Positions 19,731 through 33,718 of a DNA stretch of 64,000 bases are shown piece after piece. A program made the translations under genes and the position numbers. Within the stretch, counting starts at the first letter, position 1. Each line of letters begins with the position of its first letter. This DNA comes from Gnetum montanum (Eukaryota > Streptophyta > Gnetopsida > Gnetales > Gnetaceae), in NCBI GenBank assembly GCA_015680685.1, contig MNCI01033529.1:530579-594578 (forward strand), in the 5' to 3' direction. Under the pieces are notes generated by a model, which saw only the letters and a program-made list of their open reading frames with translations, was not told where the DNA came from and did not search any database.

Positions 19731-22390
19731 ATACCGATCTTTCCGGAAGCTTGCACAAAAGGCAATCTGTTCTATCAACTAGATCTGAGGCTCTAGATTG
19801 ATTTAAGTCTTTTGCTTCAACCTTTTCTTTATATATTATTCGAAGAGCTATGAACTCTAGTATTTGTTGTGTGTTTATTCATATGTAATCAAGAGATACG
19901 ATTTTAAATACAAGTTCTTTTGCTTGTATGTAAAATTTTTGTTATTTTCTCTTTAAGTTGATGGTTGTTTTGCATGTAACCTACAATCTGAAGTCAAGTG
20001 AAACTATTTAATTATGAAGCCTTCTACTTGTGTTGAAAGTTCATGTCATTTTATCTATTAGTTACTATTCTTTTACATGCTATTAAATAATTACATTTAT
20101 TCAATGCCAAGTTGTTAATTTATTCAGTAAAGTTTACTTTGTAAATGACCTCAAATTCATTCCTAGAAATCCCATACACCACTTTGGCAATTTGTTATTG
20201 TTATGGTTTAGCCACTAAGTTTAATTTCAAAACTCTACTCTTTTAAAATTATCAACATTATTAAATGCAGATATGGGAGCGTGTTCCATTTTGCTTGGGA
20301 ACTCCTCCTAGACATCAACAACTCCAAGAAATCAATAGCATTTAATGTTCACTCCAAGTTCTATAATTATATTAATGCAAAATCAATGCAACTCTATATA
20401 GCAATAATTGAAAAAGATTTCACCAAATTAGCAACCATGCTCTACATGGACACATAAAAGATATTTAAGATCATATTAATACTAAGAATAGCTAAAGGAC
20501 AGTGAGTGTATCTCGAGATTATGAATTATGAATATTTTTAACTGCAAGTTGTTTAATTACACATTTCTAATTTGAATAGAAGATAAAGATTTTGATACCA
20601 GAGTTATTAAATTTATATTTAAAATTTAATATTTGGTAGAATGCTAATGCTAATCTTATTTCATAAGTTTGACTACTAGCAACAATATGATGTTTAGTGA
20701 ATTTAATTAGAATAAAAATTTAAAAGTCAGTTTTTATATGAAATTTTTAAGCCTTTTATTTAAAAAAAATAAAATATCAACACTAGAAAAGTAATTTAAA
20801 ATTTTCACTTACTGTAGGATAAAAATTAAAATAAAATTTTGAACTTTCACATTAAAACAAAGATGGTAAGTTCAAATTATTGAAATTTCTTAGTGAACAT
20901 TAAGTTTATTGTTGTGAATTTTCTCTTTGTAATTGAGAGAGTTGGTATATTTATCATTGAGGTTTCATAGAATTAGAAAATTGAAATTGTTTAGTTGAGA
21001 ATTAGAGCTATCAAGTAAAGAATTAATGTTGTCATATTGGTAATAAGTCTTGATAAAAAATAATATTTAAAATATATTTATATATAATTTTTATAAACTT
21101 ATTTATACTCACATGTGTCTAGCCTTGCTCCTAGAAAATGCCCCTTGTTTTGAAACTTGTTTAGGTACATGTTTTGACATTCCCACACTCTTATGTTCCT
21201 CATCATTGTGAAACATAAATTAAATGTAATGGTTTCTGTTTTGTACCAATGAAAATCTTGGTTGCTAGAGAAACCAAGAATTCCCAACGTAATAACCTTA
21301 ACCCTTGATGCCAAGGGCTTTCACAAAAAATAGGATCTGAGGTGCCCTAGATGCAAATCAAGATAATGAAAACTAAAAATGCAAGATGCAAATCTGATAG
21401 TAAATGCATTAAAAATAAAACAAATAAATTTGAATTGCACACAAATGGAATTGTAAAATTTATTCAAAAATAAAGGCAAAGTTCAGAAATGTGTATAAAG
21501 TTACACCTAAGAAGAGAGCAAGGGGATTCAAAATTTGTTGAGATTGCTACAATTAGTTTCACAATTCAAAGGCTCTACCACTCTCAATGTTTTTGAACCT
21601 TTGCTACTCCTACACCAAATTCTATAGCGTTGTTGATGTAGGGGGATGAGAGGTGTGAGGGATTTGGATCACAAAAGTGACTAACACTAGGAGTTTGGGT
21701 TTCCACGTGCTCAGTGTTGATGCCAAATTCTCACAAATCTCAATAGGGGGATAACAGGGGTAACAATGGCTATGGGTTCCATGTTGGACCATAAATTTGG
21801 CTAGAAATTTTGCCAGATTGCCACAAATTTGGCTACAAATTTTGCTATGTATAGGTATGGTGGGTATTCAAATCTAGTAGGATTACTATGTATGGTAAGT
21901 GTTATACCCCCATGGGAGGGGGATTAAGTGTCAATGTTTGGGGTAAGGGTTATACACCTACCACTTCCACACCACTGCCCCTGCTTGCACCCCCCCTCCC
22001 TTCACGTCGAGCATGGTTGATGTCATACCTCCCATCAAACCCATCAAAATGCCAATTTTGGCATTCCAAAAGGCATTTTAACCCCCCAAACCCAAATATA
22101 AACATTATATAGCTTTTTTCACTTGTGGGATGAGGCTTTGATCACTTATGAGGCATTTTTTAGTCCCAAAAGTATAAAGTATATGAGATTACACCTCATG
22201 GATTGCTTTCTTCACATTTACAATCAAATTTAGTCTCAAGTTTTATGGGATGGGGATTACATAACCAAGAAAAGCTACAGTATGCATTTTTGGTGGTGTT
22301 TCATGTTTGTTAAAACACCACATTACCCTCACTAGTTGAGACTATTTTTGGGTTTCTGTACCCATATGAGAGGCGCTCTAGGCAATAGTA
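19731..22390. other. Gene-island right flank
   Basis: AT-rich sequence including the 3' UTR of the oxidase. No canonical AATAAA is obvious; GTAATCAAG near 19886 is a weak candidate. No gene, tRNA or clear repeat was recognised. Short ORFs such as 21099-21314 and 21888-22112 show no family resemblance. 21780-21860 repeats the phrase TTGGCTA(G/C)AAATTTTGC. Confidence 0.5.
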
Positions 22391-22394
22391 TCTT

Positions 22395-22830
22395 AAAATG
22401 AGTTTTCTGAGGGTGTTATCATATGATCCATATTTATATATCAACACCCTCTTTTTGGTGCTAAAAGGAGGGTTGTTTCTATTTTCCAAAACATCAATTT
22501 TTTTGTTTTTATTTCCTGCTTTTTTTGTCAGTCACCTATTTTTAGTTTCTACTTTTGGTTTCCAATTTCAATTTCCTATTCAAGTTACATGAACCTTCGT
22601 TGGCCTATTTCTATTTCTTGTTAATAGTCATCTATTTTCTAGTTTCTATTTTCATTTCCTAAAACCTTTGTTTTACTATTTCAGTTTCTTTGAACTTCTA
22701 TTTTCTTGTTTTAGTTTTCTATCCAATTTCTTAAAGCTTCATTTGCCTATTTTTGTTTCCTATTTCCATTTTTGTTACTGTTTTCTATAACCTCCATTTC
22801 CCATTTCAATTTCCTATATCTGTTTTGGCA
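22395..22830 (+). repeat. Degenerate pyrimidine-rich repeat (TTTC/CCTATTT)
   Basis: Loosely recurring phrases such as CAATTTCCTATT and TTTCTATTTTC over about 430 bp. It looks like a decayed simple-sequence tract. The ORF at 22398-22592 is a translation of it. Confidence 0.45.
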
Positions 22831-22935
22831 GTCCTTACCTTAGTTTTAACTTTAGAAAGGTGGTTTTCATTAATAACATCGTTCTATTTTAAAGTTTACC
22901 TTTTTAAAAAATTCTACATTTATTTTTTTTAAATT

Positions 22936-22967
<32 letters not shown>
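22936..22967 (+). repeat. (CATA)n microsatellite
   Basis: About six TACA units ending in TATATAT. Confidence 0.9.
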
Positions 22968-23089
22968 TGCAATTTCAGTTTTTCTTCAAAAAAAATAATA
23001 ATAATATATAAATATTTTTCTATTTTCTCTAATTTTTACGATTTTTACTAACATTTATATTTCCTAGTCTTTTCATTTTATAAGCCAAT

Positions 23090-24540
23090 CTTCCCATAGA
23101 ACATCTCAACAAAGATCTATTACCCCTATCCCTAATCAACCTACTACCCATCATTTTACCTTAAGAAGACAATGGGCTTTACATTTTCCAAACTCTATCC
23201 CAAGAAGGATTCGAACTAGGATAGTAGCTAATCCACTCCTAACTCCCTTGGTTAGTAATCCCTTTAATTTCACAAATTATCACAACATTCCAAAGCTCCT
23301 ACAAAACATTAATTTTTTCTTTGACCCCACATCTTCCAATAGTGATGCATGACAATATGTAGAATGCTTTGAAACTTTGTTAGGCATCTATAACATCACT
23401 AAAAATGCATAGCATGTAGAGTCTCTGTGAATACTTTCAGAAGTAAAACCATACAATGGTTTTTAATGCTCCCTAATGCCTCTATTACTTCATGGAAAGA
23501 CTTTAAAAATAAGTTTCTACTCTAATTTGATAAGTTTACTAGTCCTGCCTTAGCCTCAAGCAATTTTACAAGTCTAAGAAAACTACTTGGGAAAAACATT
23601 CATGATTATAATTTAAGATTTCTTCATCAACTAGCTTATGTGTCCAATGAGATGCATCTACAACCTGATGGTATCCTCAATTTTTACCTCTCCACCATTA
23701 ATCCATTCTTTGCCTATGCCATCAAATCTGATTGCAACATAATAGAATTATAAGGAGCAATGGCTAAAGTTGTTGAGCTAGAGCAAATCACCTTAATAAA
23801 TAACATTCAAACTCAATGGAATGGTTAGTATTAGTAATCCTATGCAATCTAGTCCCTTACTATCACAAAATTTTCCAATGAATAATACTATGTTTCAAAT
23901 CCCTACTCCCCTCCAAATGCCTCAGCCTATAAACAATTACTTTCAAAGTCCAACATCTTCTTCATTTTTACCATCAAATATCGATTTGAATGACGATAAA
24001 TCAAAAGCCTTTATCTAATCCATTATAAACCCAAATGAAATATCTAATCCTAATGAGTTTGCTACTCAAATAGAGAACCAAATGTTCCAAATTTTAACTT
24101 CTCTTCAAAAAATTTCAAATGAAGTAGTTAAACTAAAGCGAAATAATACCAAATTTTTGATACAATATGAAAAATCAAGCACATCAATTAATGATCATTA
24201 TTGTCATCTCCATAACACTAGAGAACACTTTGAGAAAGATTGTCCTCAATTTTTAGCATTATATGGTGACAATGCTCAAAATCAACAAAATGGAAATGCC
24301 CTAATTATGGTTCTTAACTTATCTCATGAAATAGAAAATGAAGAAGTCACCTCATGTGTGCAAGTCATGGTAAGTGATGCCAACCCACATAACACTTGTT
24401 ACCATATACTTAGTGATATTATGAATACTACTCAACAACAAACTAGGAATAACTCTTATACTCCTCCAAACAAAAGAGTTCCTAGTCAAAACAACATAAA
24501 TAACCAAATAGAACCATCTCAAGTAAATGTTCAAAACTAA
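23090..24540 (+). pseudogene. gag: Element D gag: different gypsy lineage (broken)
   Basis: It encodes a Ty3/gypsy capsid protein unlike the Athila-like gags here. The reading shows VECFETL (about 23359) and WFLMLPNASITSWKDFKNKF (from 23459), the signature of the retrotransposon gag domain. Next comes LRKLLGKNIHDYNLRFLHQL and a Pro/Gln/Asn-rich linker (23820-24010). A knuckle YCHLHNTREHFEKDC (about 24199-24243) has the C-x2-H-x4-H-x4-C pattern typical of plant gypsy gags. Base use is very AT-rich compared with the other elements. Several stops lie in the first half; the second half is open over 152 codons (24082-24540). The 5' LTR of this element was not identified. Confidence 0.75.
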
Positions 24541-24920
24541 TCAAACTCACCTTCTATACTTAGAAGAACTTAACCTTAACATGAAGTCAAAGATGAACAT
24601 AATGCTTATGATCTAGTTGAGGATTTGAAGAGAGTTAAAGTTAACATTTCAATGTATGATCTTTTACATATTAATGAAATGAAAGACATGATCCAAAAGA
24701 TAGCTTGTACACTTGAAACCATTCAAGAAAAATCTCCAATAGAAAAAAAAACACAAGTTCATTTTGAAAAAAGTCCTAATGCTCTATCAATACAAAACTC
24801 AAGTAATTTTATGTTGAACAAGAAGGATCAACCACCTTTCTTAACAACTTTGATTATTTTAGGAAAGAATGTTCATAATTGCCTAATGGACTTTGGTGCA
24901 ACTATTAGCATGATGCCATT
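24541..24920 (+). pseudogene. Element D aspartic protease, interrupted by element C
   Basis: Open from 24625. The active-site stretch reads LGKNVHNCLMDFGATISMMPF (about 24862-24922), where the family usually has DSGA. The domain is cut at 24920 by the LTR start of element C. Downstream domains of D resume only after 34344. Confidence 0.7.
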
Positions 24921-25772
24921 TGATGAATCATGTTTTACATAAGCCCCGATATTGGGGTGGCTACGCTAGTGGGTACATGATATCAGGTATGTGATATTGT
25001 GGCCCAAGATGCGATATCAAGTATGTGATATCACAAGGTATTCTTGGGCCTATAAATACAGCCCTTGGGCACACAATTCGGGCAATTTTTTCAGTCAAGT
25101 AGCAAAATTCTTGTAGTTTACTCATTCGAGAGTTAAAATATTTTCCAAGTGCCTACAGTAGGAGGTCTAAGTGTAATTGGATCTTTATTCAAGCATTGAT
25201 GTACCTAAACACACCATTGTGTTGGCAATAAATACGTGCTCTTTGATTCATCCTTGTAGCACTTGAGACTTTCTTTCTTTATGCATTTATACATTGTGAT
25301 TTCATGCAGTTCACATTTAACATTATTCATTTAGTAATTAATTTTTATTAATTAAGTAATCAATTAAGATACATAAGCATGACCCCTTCGAACACACGTG
25401 TGACACTTGGTAGCTCAGAAATGGTTAGTGTTTGACAACCCAACAATGTTTATATGAAGTTCAGGATGTGTCAAGGAAGTGGGGACAATTACTTGTGTTA
25501 GGCTAGATTAGAAAATAGTTCACTTAGCATTTAATTACTCTCACTTTCATTATTTTTTTAGGTGGTCAAATTTATAAGACATAAAATGATAAAAATCTTA
25601 TGCCTCAGTCACACTTAACCATGCACTTAAATTTCACACTTAAAAATCTATGATTGGTAATTAAATTTAACTCTAGCATACTTGGTAATTAAAGTTTGCA
25701 GAATTCAACTAGATTGCACGCAAACATCTATGATTTGTATGGTTGGGTGTAGGGGTACCTCACTACTCATCA
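24921..25772 (+). repeat. Element C 5' LTR
   Basis: TGATGAATCA to CTCATCA, 852 bp. U3 has repeated GATATCA/GTATGTGATAT words (24978-25035). TATAAATA is at about 25052 and AATAAA near 25229. Confidence 0.9.
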
Positions 25773-25773
25773 T

Positions 25774-25792
25774 TGGCACCATTGCTGGGGAC
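25774..25792 (+). promoter_or_regulatory. Primer binding site of element C
   Basis: TGGCACCATTGCTGGGGAC, a transition-decayed form of the tRNA-Asp-type site, one base after the LTR. Confidence 0.75.
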
Positions 25793-25969
25793 TTTAGTTC
25801 TACGTGCACTATCTAAACTTAGTGAGACTTAGCAACCTCATTATTCAAACCATAAGGTCAAATCTTACAAAAAAATTATTATTATAACTAAATTAAATAT
25901 TAACCACACACTGCATATATATTCACTAATATAAAGTATCTTCTTTTCACAAGAGCCTATCTCTTCCCA

Positions 25970-28420
25970 TGATAAACCAAGTGCCTCAATAATACCGGGT
26001 GGTATATGCTCATCTCAATGAGTATGTACCAGACTTCACCTTCATCTTACATCAAGATGAAATGCTGCGGTGGTGTGACATGGAAGGCAACATTGTGTTG
26101 CCACCAGATCGATTTGTTCCAGCTAATGCTTGCACAACATGGACTTCAACATCTTCATGCGAGATCCCAATTCAAGGGCTTATCATCCCACTAAAGCACA
26201 AAGGTTAAGGGATTGTCAACTGGAGCAACAACATGAGCTTTCGAAGGGCAAGGGGTCAAACACTTTTGCACCCCTGCTTGACCCATTGGATGGAGATGAA
26301 CACTTATTTAGGGACTTTTCCTTTAGTGACACTCCTCTCTTTGACTTTGGTTAAGGGGCCCTCAACTAGAACATGCAACCCATAATTCATAATCTTGGTT
26401 TTGGTCAGAATGGATCCAATGACAAAAATGGATTTGGAGGAGTAAGTCATGACAAGGGAGAAAGTGGAAATCATGATTGTGATTGTGGTTGCGATCATTG
26501 AAGAGAAGGTAGTAGGCACTAGCATGATGCAAGTCCTCTTTCCTCTTCCCCTTTGTCATCTTCTTCTTCTTCATCTAGCTTAGATCATGGCCATAGAGGA
26601 CATGCATGATGGAGGTGATCAACATGACCGAAACAATAGAAGGGATTGTCAAGATAGTTGCAATAAGAGGCGTGCATGATCAAGAGAGATCCATCACCAT
26701 GAAAGAAAGGTTAGTAGAGAACATCATAGGCACCATCACTATGACCTTGATGAACCTCTACTTTCCACTTGGAGCATGTTAAACATTACAAAGGCCATAA
26801 GGATTTCAACAAGGCATGTAAAGGATAGTAAAATAAAGAGGTTGGACATGAACAACATCCCTTGATTTAAGGGAGGCTATGATGCTAATCTTCAAAATCA
26901 TCTCCAAGCCTTCTAGGATGCATGTGCCTTGCATAATACTGAGAATGATTGGTAGAAGTTGAAATTATTTCCAAGGACACTCATTAAGGAAGTAGAAAAC
27001 CGGTACTAGTCCTTGGAATCGAAATTAATCAGGTGGTGGAGTAGGATGTTAGAATTGTTTAATGAAAAATATCAAACATACTCCCAAGTATCCAACCTAA
27101 GGAAGTAGATCCAAGGGTGGAAACAAGAAAATCATGAGCCCTTGGATGTTTCTATTAGCCAATACTACTCTTTGTTGCATAAGTGTCCTAGCCATGGATA
27201 TTCTTAGCTTGATCAACTCTACCATATTATAGATGGGTTGCGATCCAAAACAAGGAAAAGCCTTGGCATCTATGCTCAAGGGAGGTTGACATAGTTAAGT
27301 GCTTATCAAATCCAAAAGTTAATTGAGCAAGTAGTCAAGGAGGAGGGAGAATTGGGAAAGTGAAAAAGTGTAGAGGAATACAACAGAGATCCTTTTGTTT
27401 GCAAAAGGGAGGTTCAATTTTGCGATAGTGAGGATAAGTCAATAAGAGATGAGGTGGCTAATCATAAAACCTTGTCACTTTAGAAATTTCAGTCCAAAAT
27501 TATGGCTAAGGTTGATCAATTATGGGACTCCATGGATAATAAGTTTCAAGTTGTTTTAAAACTTGCTAAAGAGTCCAAGGAACAAAGTGGTGAGCATGAG
27601 CACTAGAGAAGTAAGGAAGTTGAACGTGCCATATCCAAGGGTAAGGTTAAGATGGTTGCATATAGCGAATTAGATGATAATGATGGGTGTGACATCTACT
27701 TGTATGAACATTCCAAGGGATGCTATCCAATTATGTCACACTTGTAGGAATTTGGGATGTATGCCTTACATCCATGACTTGCACAAAGGTAAACACCTAA
27801 AAGATTGCTTTATCCACAAGGCAACACTCGCCAATTCCACCAACCATAGCAGTATTATCCAAGTGGAACTCCACTACAACCTTATGAATTGTACTGGCAA
27901 TGGTAACAACCACAATCGTGGGCATTGGTACCTCGAAGATAGAAGTGCCCTTATTGATAACTAGATCCCTATGGTTATTATGTTCAACAACCTTCATCTC
28001 CATGGGACTATTTTGATCATGTTGCTGCTTACCAACCTCACCACTACCCTTCTGAAGTTTACCAATCACCATATGTAAGTAGGGATGCCACCTACTACCC
28101 TCATGCTCCTTTTGTTCCTGCACCTACTCCTTCACCTCTTGCACAGCTACCACCTACTCCATTCATGTAGGATGAATTGCTTGTCCAACCATAGAAAATA
28201 AATGCTACAAGGGTGGTTAATCTATAACCAGTTAGCCAACCAAGTGGGTCAAAACCACAATCAAAGAAAAGATCCTTCTTCCGACCTCATAGTCCACCAA
28301 AGCCCTGAGACACACTAGTGGTTGGTGGCTATGCTTCTCCACCTTCCTCTACATCATCTTTATCCAAGTCCCCTTCAAATCAAAATCCCTCTCGAATCCA
28401 TATCTTGGTGTTGAACCATG
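25970..28420 (+). pseudogene. gag: Element C gag (broken)
   Basis: The N-terminal block reads RVVYAHLNEYVPDFTFILHQDEMLRWCDMEGNIVLPPD (26000-26120), in segments shared with A, F and E. The gag core LKLFPRTLIKEVEN is near 26955 and EKYQTYSQVSNL near 27066. The knuckle region is degraded (CDIYLYEHSKGCYP, about 27690), with the second Cys lost. A proline-rich tail precedes protease. The ATG equivalent to MSSS in A was not found. Many stops. Confidence 0.8.
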
Positions 28421-29400
28421 TTGTACTTGATTAGATTCGAGCCAGTAACCTACCCAAGAAGTTAGCCGATCCTTGGAGTCCCTTAGTATATTTGCAAATT
28501 GTTGGGAATGAGCCTTGTAAAGCTCTTCTTAACATTGGTTCCAATGTTAATATGATCTTGTATGAGATGTACACTACGTGGAACCTTCCTCCCTTCAAGA
28601 AGAGTAACATCAGGCTGGAGCTAGTAGACTAATCCATCATTGTTCCATTGGGACTGGTAGAAGACATCGTGACCACTATTTGTGGATGGTCATATCCTAT
28701 TGACTTCCTAGTAATCAAGGTGGAGAACTACAAGGGGGACTTCCCAATTATTATGGGAAGGACATGGTTAAGCACTGTTGATGTAAAAATTGACATTAGA
28801 GATCTTTTCTTAGAGATATCCAAAGAAAATGAATTTGGGAAGATCTAGAAGAAGAGGGTTTCATGTATTGTGTACAACGATTTAGGATGCCATTGTGTGC
28901 AAAAGCTCTGGTCAGTGAAGTGAACATCTATCTTTGCATGCAAGTAGTGTGCACTAGAAGTTGAAATCCAAAGATGTTTGTATGTAGAAGCTACAAAACA
29001 AGAAGGCACCTAGTAGCTAACAACTAATTCTAGCAGTAGTACATTATGCATGGAACCTACTAAGGGTCTAACATGTGATTATGTTGTAAGTATAGATGAA
29101 CTTCAGCAAGTTTGCCACTAGCTCTTCAAGGGAGTAAATGATGATATTAATTGGGGAGAGTTAGAGATTCCTAATAATTTCAAATAAGAACCCCTTGAAT
29201 TAAAGACACTATGGACTAGAATGAAGTATGTGTTATTAAAAAATGGAAAGCCAGTCATTATTAATGCCAAACTTGCTACAGGGCAAAAGAAGATGTTGAT
29301 GAATGTTGTGGAAAAATGGTTAGTAGCCTTTGCCTAGTCATATTCTGAGCTCATAGGAATAGATCCAAGAATATGCCAGCACCGGATATACATTGACCCT
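28420..29400 (+). pseudogene. Element C protease and linker (broken)
   Basis: The active-site region reads CKALLNIGSNVNMI (about 28516), with the catalytic Asp replaced by Asn. A 66-codon open stretch at 28648-28848 holds IPLGL-type and GWSYPIDFLVIKVENYKGDFP wording shared with F and E. The linker to RT contains ELIGIDPRICQHRIYID (about 29347-29400). Confidence 0.75.
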
Positions 29401-31960
29401 ACCATTAAGCCAAAATGACAGCCACAGCAATGATTGAATCCCAAATTAAAGTAGATTTTTAAAGAGGAGATCGAGCAACTCCTCAAGGTAGGATTCATCT
29501 ATCTTGTTGCCGATAGTAAGTGGATTATCCCACTCATGATCATGCCCAAGAAAGAAGGTAAAAAGTGGATGTGCATAAACTTTCAGCTACTCACTATGAC
29601 AACTTTTAAAGATCATTTTTCATTGCCCTTTGTTGACCAAGTGCTGGACACCATTTTTGGGCATAGTTACTATAGCTTTCTAGATGGTTATAGTGGCTAT
29701 AACCAAATCCAAATTGCACAAGAAGACCAAGTGAAGATGACTTTCCCAAGTCCTTGGGGACTTTCACTTACCGTTAAATGCCATTCGATCTATGTAATGC
29801 CCTAGCTATATTTCAATGATTAGTCCTTAGCATTTTTCAACAATAAATTGGTAGTGAGGTAGAAGTCTTCATGGATGACTTTTCTACCTATGGAGCTACA
29901 ATCAAGTAATCCTTGGACCATCTTGAGCAAGTGTTGAGGAGATGTGTTAGAAAAAACCTTTGGCTGAATTGGCAAAAGAGCTATCTTATGGTCTAAGAAG
30001 GCATAGTCTTGGGGCACCATATCTCAAGTGAAAAGATAAGGTCATCCAAGGAATAACTTATCAACCAGAAATAGTTAAAGAAGTGCAGTCATTCCTTGAT
30101 CATACTAGCTACTACCGATGCTTCATCAAGAATTTTTCCAAAATTACCAAGCCATTGGTTGAATTAACTAAGAAAGATGCACCATTTGTCTAGACCCCTA
30201 CATGTGAAATAACATTTCAACAACTGAAGTAAAGGCTTGTTGAGACCCTAATTATACAAGCACCTAATTGGTCTAGGCCATTTCATGTGATGACCAATGC
30301 ATCAAATTATGCTTTGGGGGTAATGCTTACATAGATGGATGATCAAAGATGTCCATATTATATTCACTACGCAAGCTAGAGTATCATAGGTGCACAGCTA
30401 AACTATACCACTACGAAAAAAGAGTTGATGATGATAGTGTTTGCCTTAGAAAAGTTTAGGCACTATGTGCTTGGTTATAAAGTGTTTGTGCACATAGATC
30501 ATAGCGCCATCCAATTTTTAATGAATAAATCAATGGTGAGCCCATGTCTCATACAGTGACTTGTGATTTTGCAAGAGTTCAATCTCACAATGGTAGATTG
30601 CAAAGGTATAGAAAATGTGGTCATTGATCACTTATCATAGCTAAGATGGGATGACAAGGAGAAAGAGAACCCCTTATTTGATCAATTTCCTAATGAATAT
30701 CTCTTTTCAAGGGCTATTAATGCATAAATTCCCAATGAACTAATATGGTATGATGCCATTCTTACTTATCTGCTCAAGCAAGAACTGCTTCAAGGGCAAG
30801 ACACCTGGAAGAAAAAATAATTTCTTCACCAAGTTAAACATTTCATGGAAATCAATGGGAAGCTTTACAAAATATGTCCTGATGGCTTGGTAAGCTAGTG
30901 TGTCCTTGACATAGATTAACTATGCATTCTCTAGGATGCTTATGAAGGCCCTTATGGGGGCCATTATGCTAGGAGATGCATGGTCATAAAAATCCTCATG
31001 GTAGGATATTACTGGACAATAATAATCAAAGATGCACACTAGTTCATTCACACTTATGATCACTATCAAAGAGATGATGGCATGACATCTTGAATGGAGG
31101 GGCCACAACAATGGATTCAACCTCTCAAGCCATTCAATATTTGGGGCATTGAATTTATGGGTTCCATCATACCTATGTCAAATGGAAAGGTGTATATAAT
31201 AGTTGTGGTTGACTATTGCACTAAATAGGTAGAAGTAGCAACTATCACATATGGTACATCCACCACCACTACTCGGTATCATAAATAGGTTTGGTATGCC
31301 TCATGCATTAATTTTAGACAATGGAACTTATTTCACAGGTGCCACTTTCCAAAACCTTATGCAGCACTTAGGGTTGAGCACAAACTTACAACACCTTATC
31401 ATCCTCAAGCCAATGGTCAAGTTGAAGTCACTAATCAGGAGATTATGAAAATTATAACATGCACTATTAGCAAGTATCAAAGGGACTAGAGCACTAAACT
31501 AAACAATGCCCTTTGGGCCGATCGCTCCACATGGAAGCTTCCCATAGGTTATTCTCCTTATGAGCTCATGTACGGAAAACTACCAACATTGCCCATTCAA
31601 TCTGAGCTCCCATATGATCTCTACAGCTTATGACCTTGACATGGATCTAAGTCTAGCACAAAAGGAAAGATTAATGAACCTTAACTTGCTAGATAAAAAT
31701 TGATTAATGGCCTTGTCATCCAACAAAGTGCATAAGGCATTCAATAAGAAATGTCATGACCTCAAAATAAGAAAAGTCAAGTTTTAACTAGGAGATAAGG
31801 TTCTCTACTAGAATCCCACACACATGCCTCAATGAGCCAAGTTTCAAACATTGTGAAAAGGATCTTACATTATTGAAGAGAATTTTCCATTTGGGGCCAT
31901 AGTCATATATAAACTTAACAACCTAGACAAGAAACAATTAGTCAACATCCAACAATTTTA
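29400..31960 (+). pseudogene. pol: Element C pol: RT, RNase H, integrase (broken)
   Basis: RT: FLDGYSGYNQIQIAQED (about 29680) and catalytic VFMDDFSTYG (about 29867). RNase H: VMTNASNYALG (about 30288), where the catalytic Asp of DAS is Asn. ELMMIVFALEKF and HIDHSAIQFLMNK follow. Integrase: the zinc-finger Cys pair is lost (HTYDHYQRDD, about 31050). The core is split by frame changes around 31250. DNGTYFTGATFQNLMQHLG is at 31318-31374. The C-terminus runs through GYSPYELMYGKLPTLPIQSE to about 31960. Catalytic losses plus stops make it inactive. Confidence 0.85.
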
Positions 31961-33718
31961 ACCTTTCCATGAGTCAAAGCTAACCAACTCAACAAATACC
32001 TCGCAAGATGGACAACCATGCTCAATCTTTTTAGATTTTCTCCTTCCAACTTAGTTGTGGGAGAGATGGACATCCATACTAACACTTTAAGTGACTCTTT
32101 AGTTTTTCAACTTTTTGTTTTACACATTTTTGGTTTTACAACTTTTTGTTTTTCATATTCTTTATTTTACATCTTTTTGTTCTTCAGGTTATTGATCTTT
32201 TCTAAGTTTTTGTTTTACACCATCATTAGTATATTTAATATTTCTTGAATATCTTTTAATTTCTTTTATATTTTCTCATGTTTGGTGTAATTTTCTACTC
32301 TTTTTGCTAATAAGGTGCAATGTACAATGGTAATGTGCTACTTGATGATGGTTTGTATCATTTGTGATTTGATTGTTGATGTCTATTTTTTGACTTTAAA
32401 TGTCGTTACTAAGAACTAGAACATGGTTTATTTTCATGTAACAAATAGTGAGTCCACATCATCCACCCATCCACACACTTTATGGTTTTCCTTATTTTGG
32501 AAACATGTAGTCCCTTTTTCATTAATACAATTTTAATAAATTTGTGACTTGTGTAGTTTCTAGAATTGGAAAGGATTCAAAGGTTCAGATAGGGTGTGGC
32601 TTCAAAGAGATGTGGTATGCTTCATGCTTTTTTATTTTCTTGTGTGCAGGGGTGTTCTCATGAACTTCTCATTGTTCTGTGTCATTCCACAATAGGAAGT
32701 CGAATATGTCCTTGCATGGTGTGGTTCTCATAAAAAAAAGATGAGGATTCAAAGCACATCCCTTGGACAAAATAAATGCAAAAATGCATGGGTCTTTACA
32801 TGGTGTGGTTCCCATTAAAAAAAAAAGATATGGGAATTCAAAGGACATCCCCTTAGACCAAATAAAATGGATACAAGCATTGGTTATGGGACTTGTCTTG
32901 TCTCCTCTAACTAAGGTCCTTTCTCACTTCCTAATTTTCCAATTTGAAATAGTGGTTGTTTTGTGGGAGCATTCTTGTGTCTTAAGGGATGGACTAGTCT
33001 TAGAATGTCGATGTGAAGTCACTGAAAGTGGTTGGCTTTGGTTTTGGCTAAGGATGGATTGTATCAATAATTTAATCACAACTCCACAAGGGACTTCATG
33101 TGACCATAATTAGGAACTCCATTCCATTCTCTCTCTCATCCATCTATGCCTTTCATGTCTCACCTCACTATTAGTTTCATGTTTTGATTCGATGTTCTAG
33201 TTTGATGTGTCAGGATTCTTAGTCAATTACTTTTTGGTTTTTGTACTTAACCTTTTGTAATCATTAATCATCCATGGAGCCCATGGACTCCTTAGTTTGA
33301 AGTTATGCAAGGGTATTTAAGGCCTATGCCTACTTTGGGAAGGACCCACTGGCATATCTTTTAGTTTGGTTAAGCTACGTTCTTTAACCTTAGACATTTT
33401 TATAATTGAATTCTTTTTATTTACCCCATCAATGCCATCTAATTGTGCACATCTTCACAACTATTTTTAGTGAATTCTTTCTATTTATTATTATGAATTT
33501 CTATGCCCTCTTTTCAGTATTCATTATGTTAAGATTTTTCTGAATTTTATGGATCACTTCTCTTACCTAACCTATTTGTCAGTCATACCACTAACATTAT
33601 CAAGCAACCAATCTACCACAATCATAGCTTAGCTAGGTATAACCACTAACGAGACAAGGTATTCAACTGCTATGTGTTACACTTTATATACTAATCCTTG
33701 ATTTTTTTGTGATTGTAG
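31961..33718 (+). other. Element C spacer
   Basis: Noncoding. A polypurine-like box (32053-32069) is followed by TTTTGTTTTACA repeats (32105-32225), two hairpin copies (32718-32760 and 32802-32849), the GGGAAGGACCCACTGGCAT segment (about 33337) and an acceptor-like TATACTAATCC..TTTTTTTGTGATTGTAG ending at 33718. No U3-like repeat/TATA module was seen. ORF 32763-33113 crosses hairpin copy 2 and is not conserved. Confidence 0.65.
32718..32849 (+). ncRNA. Conserved spacer hairpin, two tandem copies (element C)
   Basis: Copy 1 (32718-32760): GGTGTG, TTCTCAT, A-loop, ATGAGGA, CACATC. Copy 2 (32802-32849): GGTGTG, TTCCCAT, A-loop, ATGGGAA. The inner stems differ between copies but stay paired. Confidence 0.5.

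Noticed and set aside
22395-22592. 64-codon ORF with hydrophobic residues as a small membrane protein
   Set aside because: It lies in a degenerate pyrimidine-rich repeat that automatically encodes Phe/Leu/Ser.
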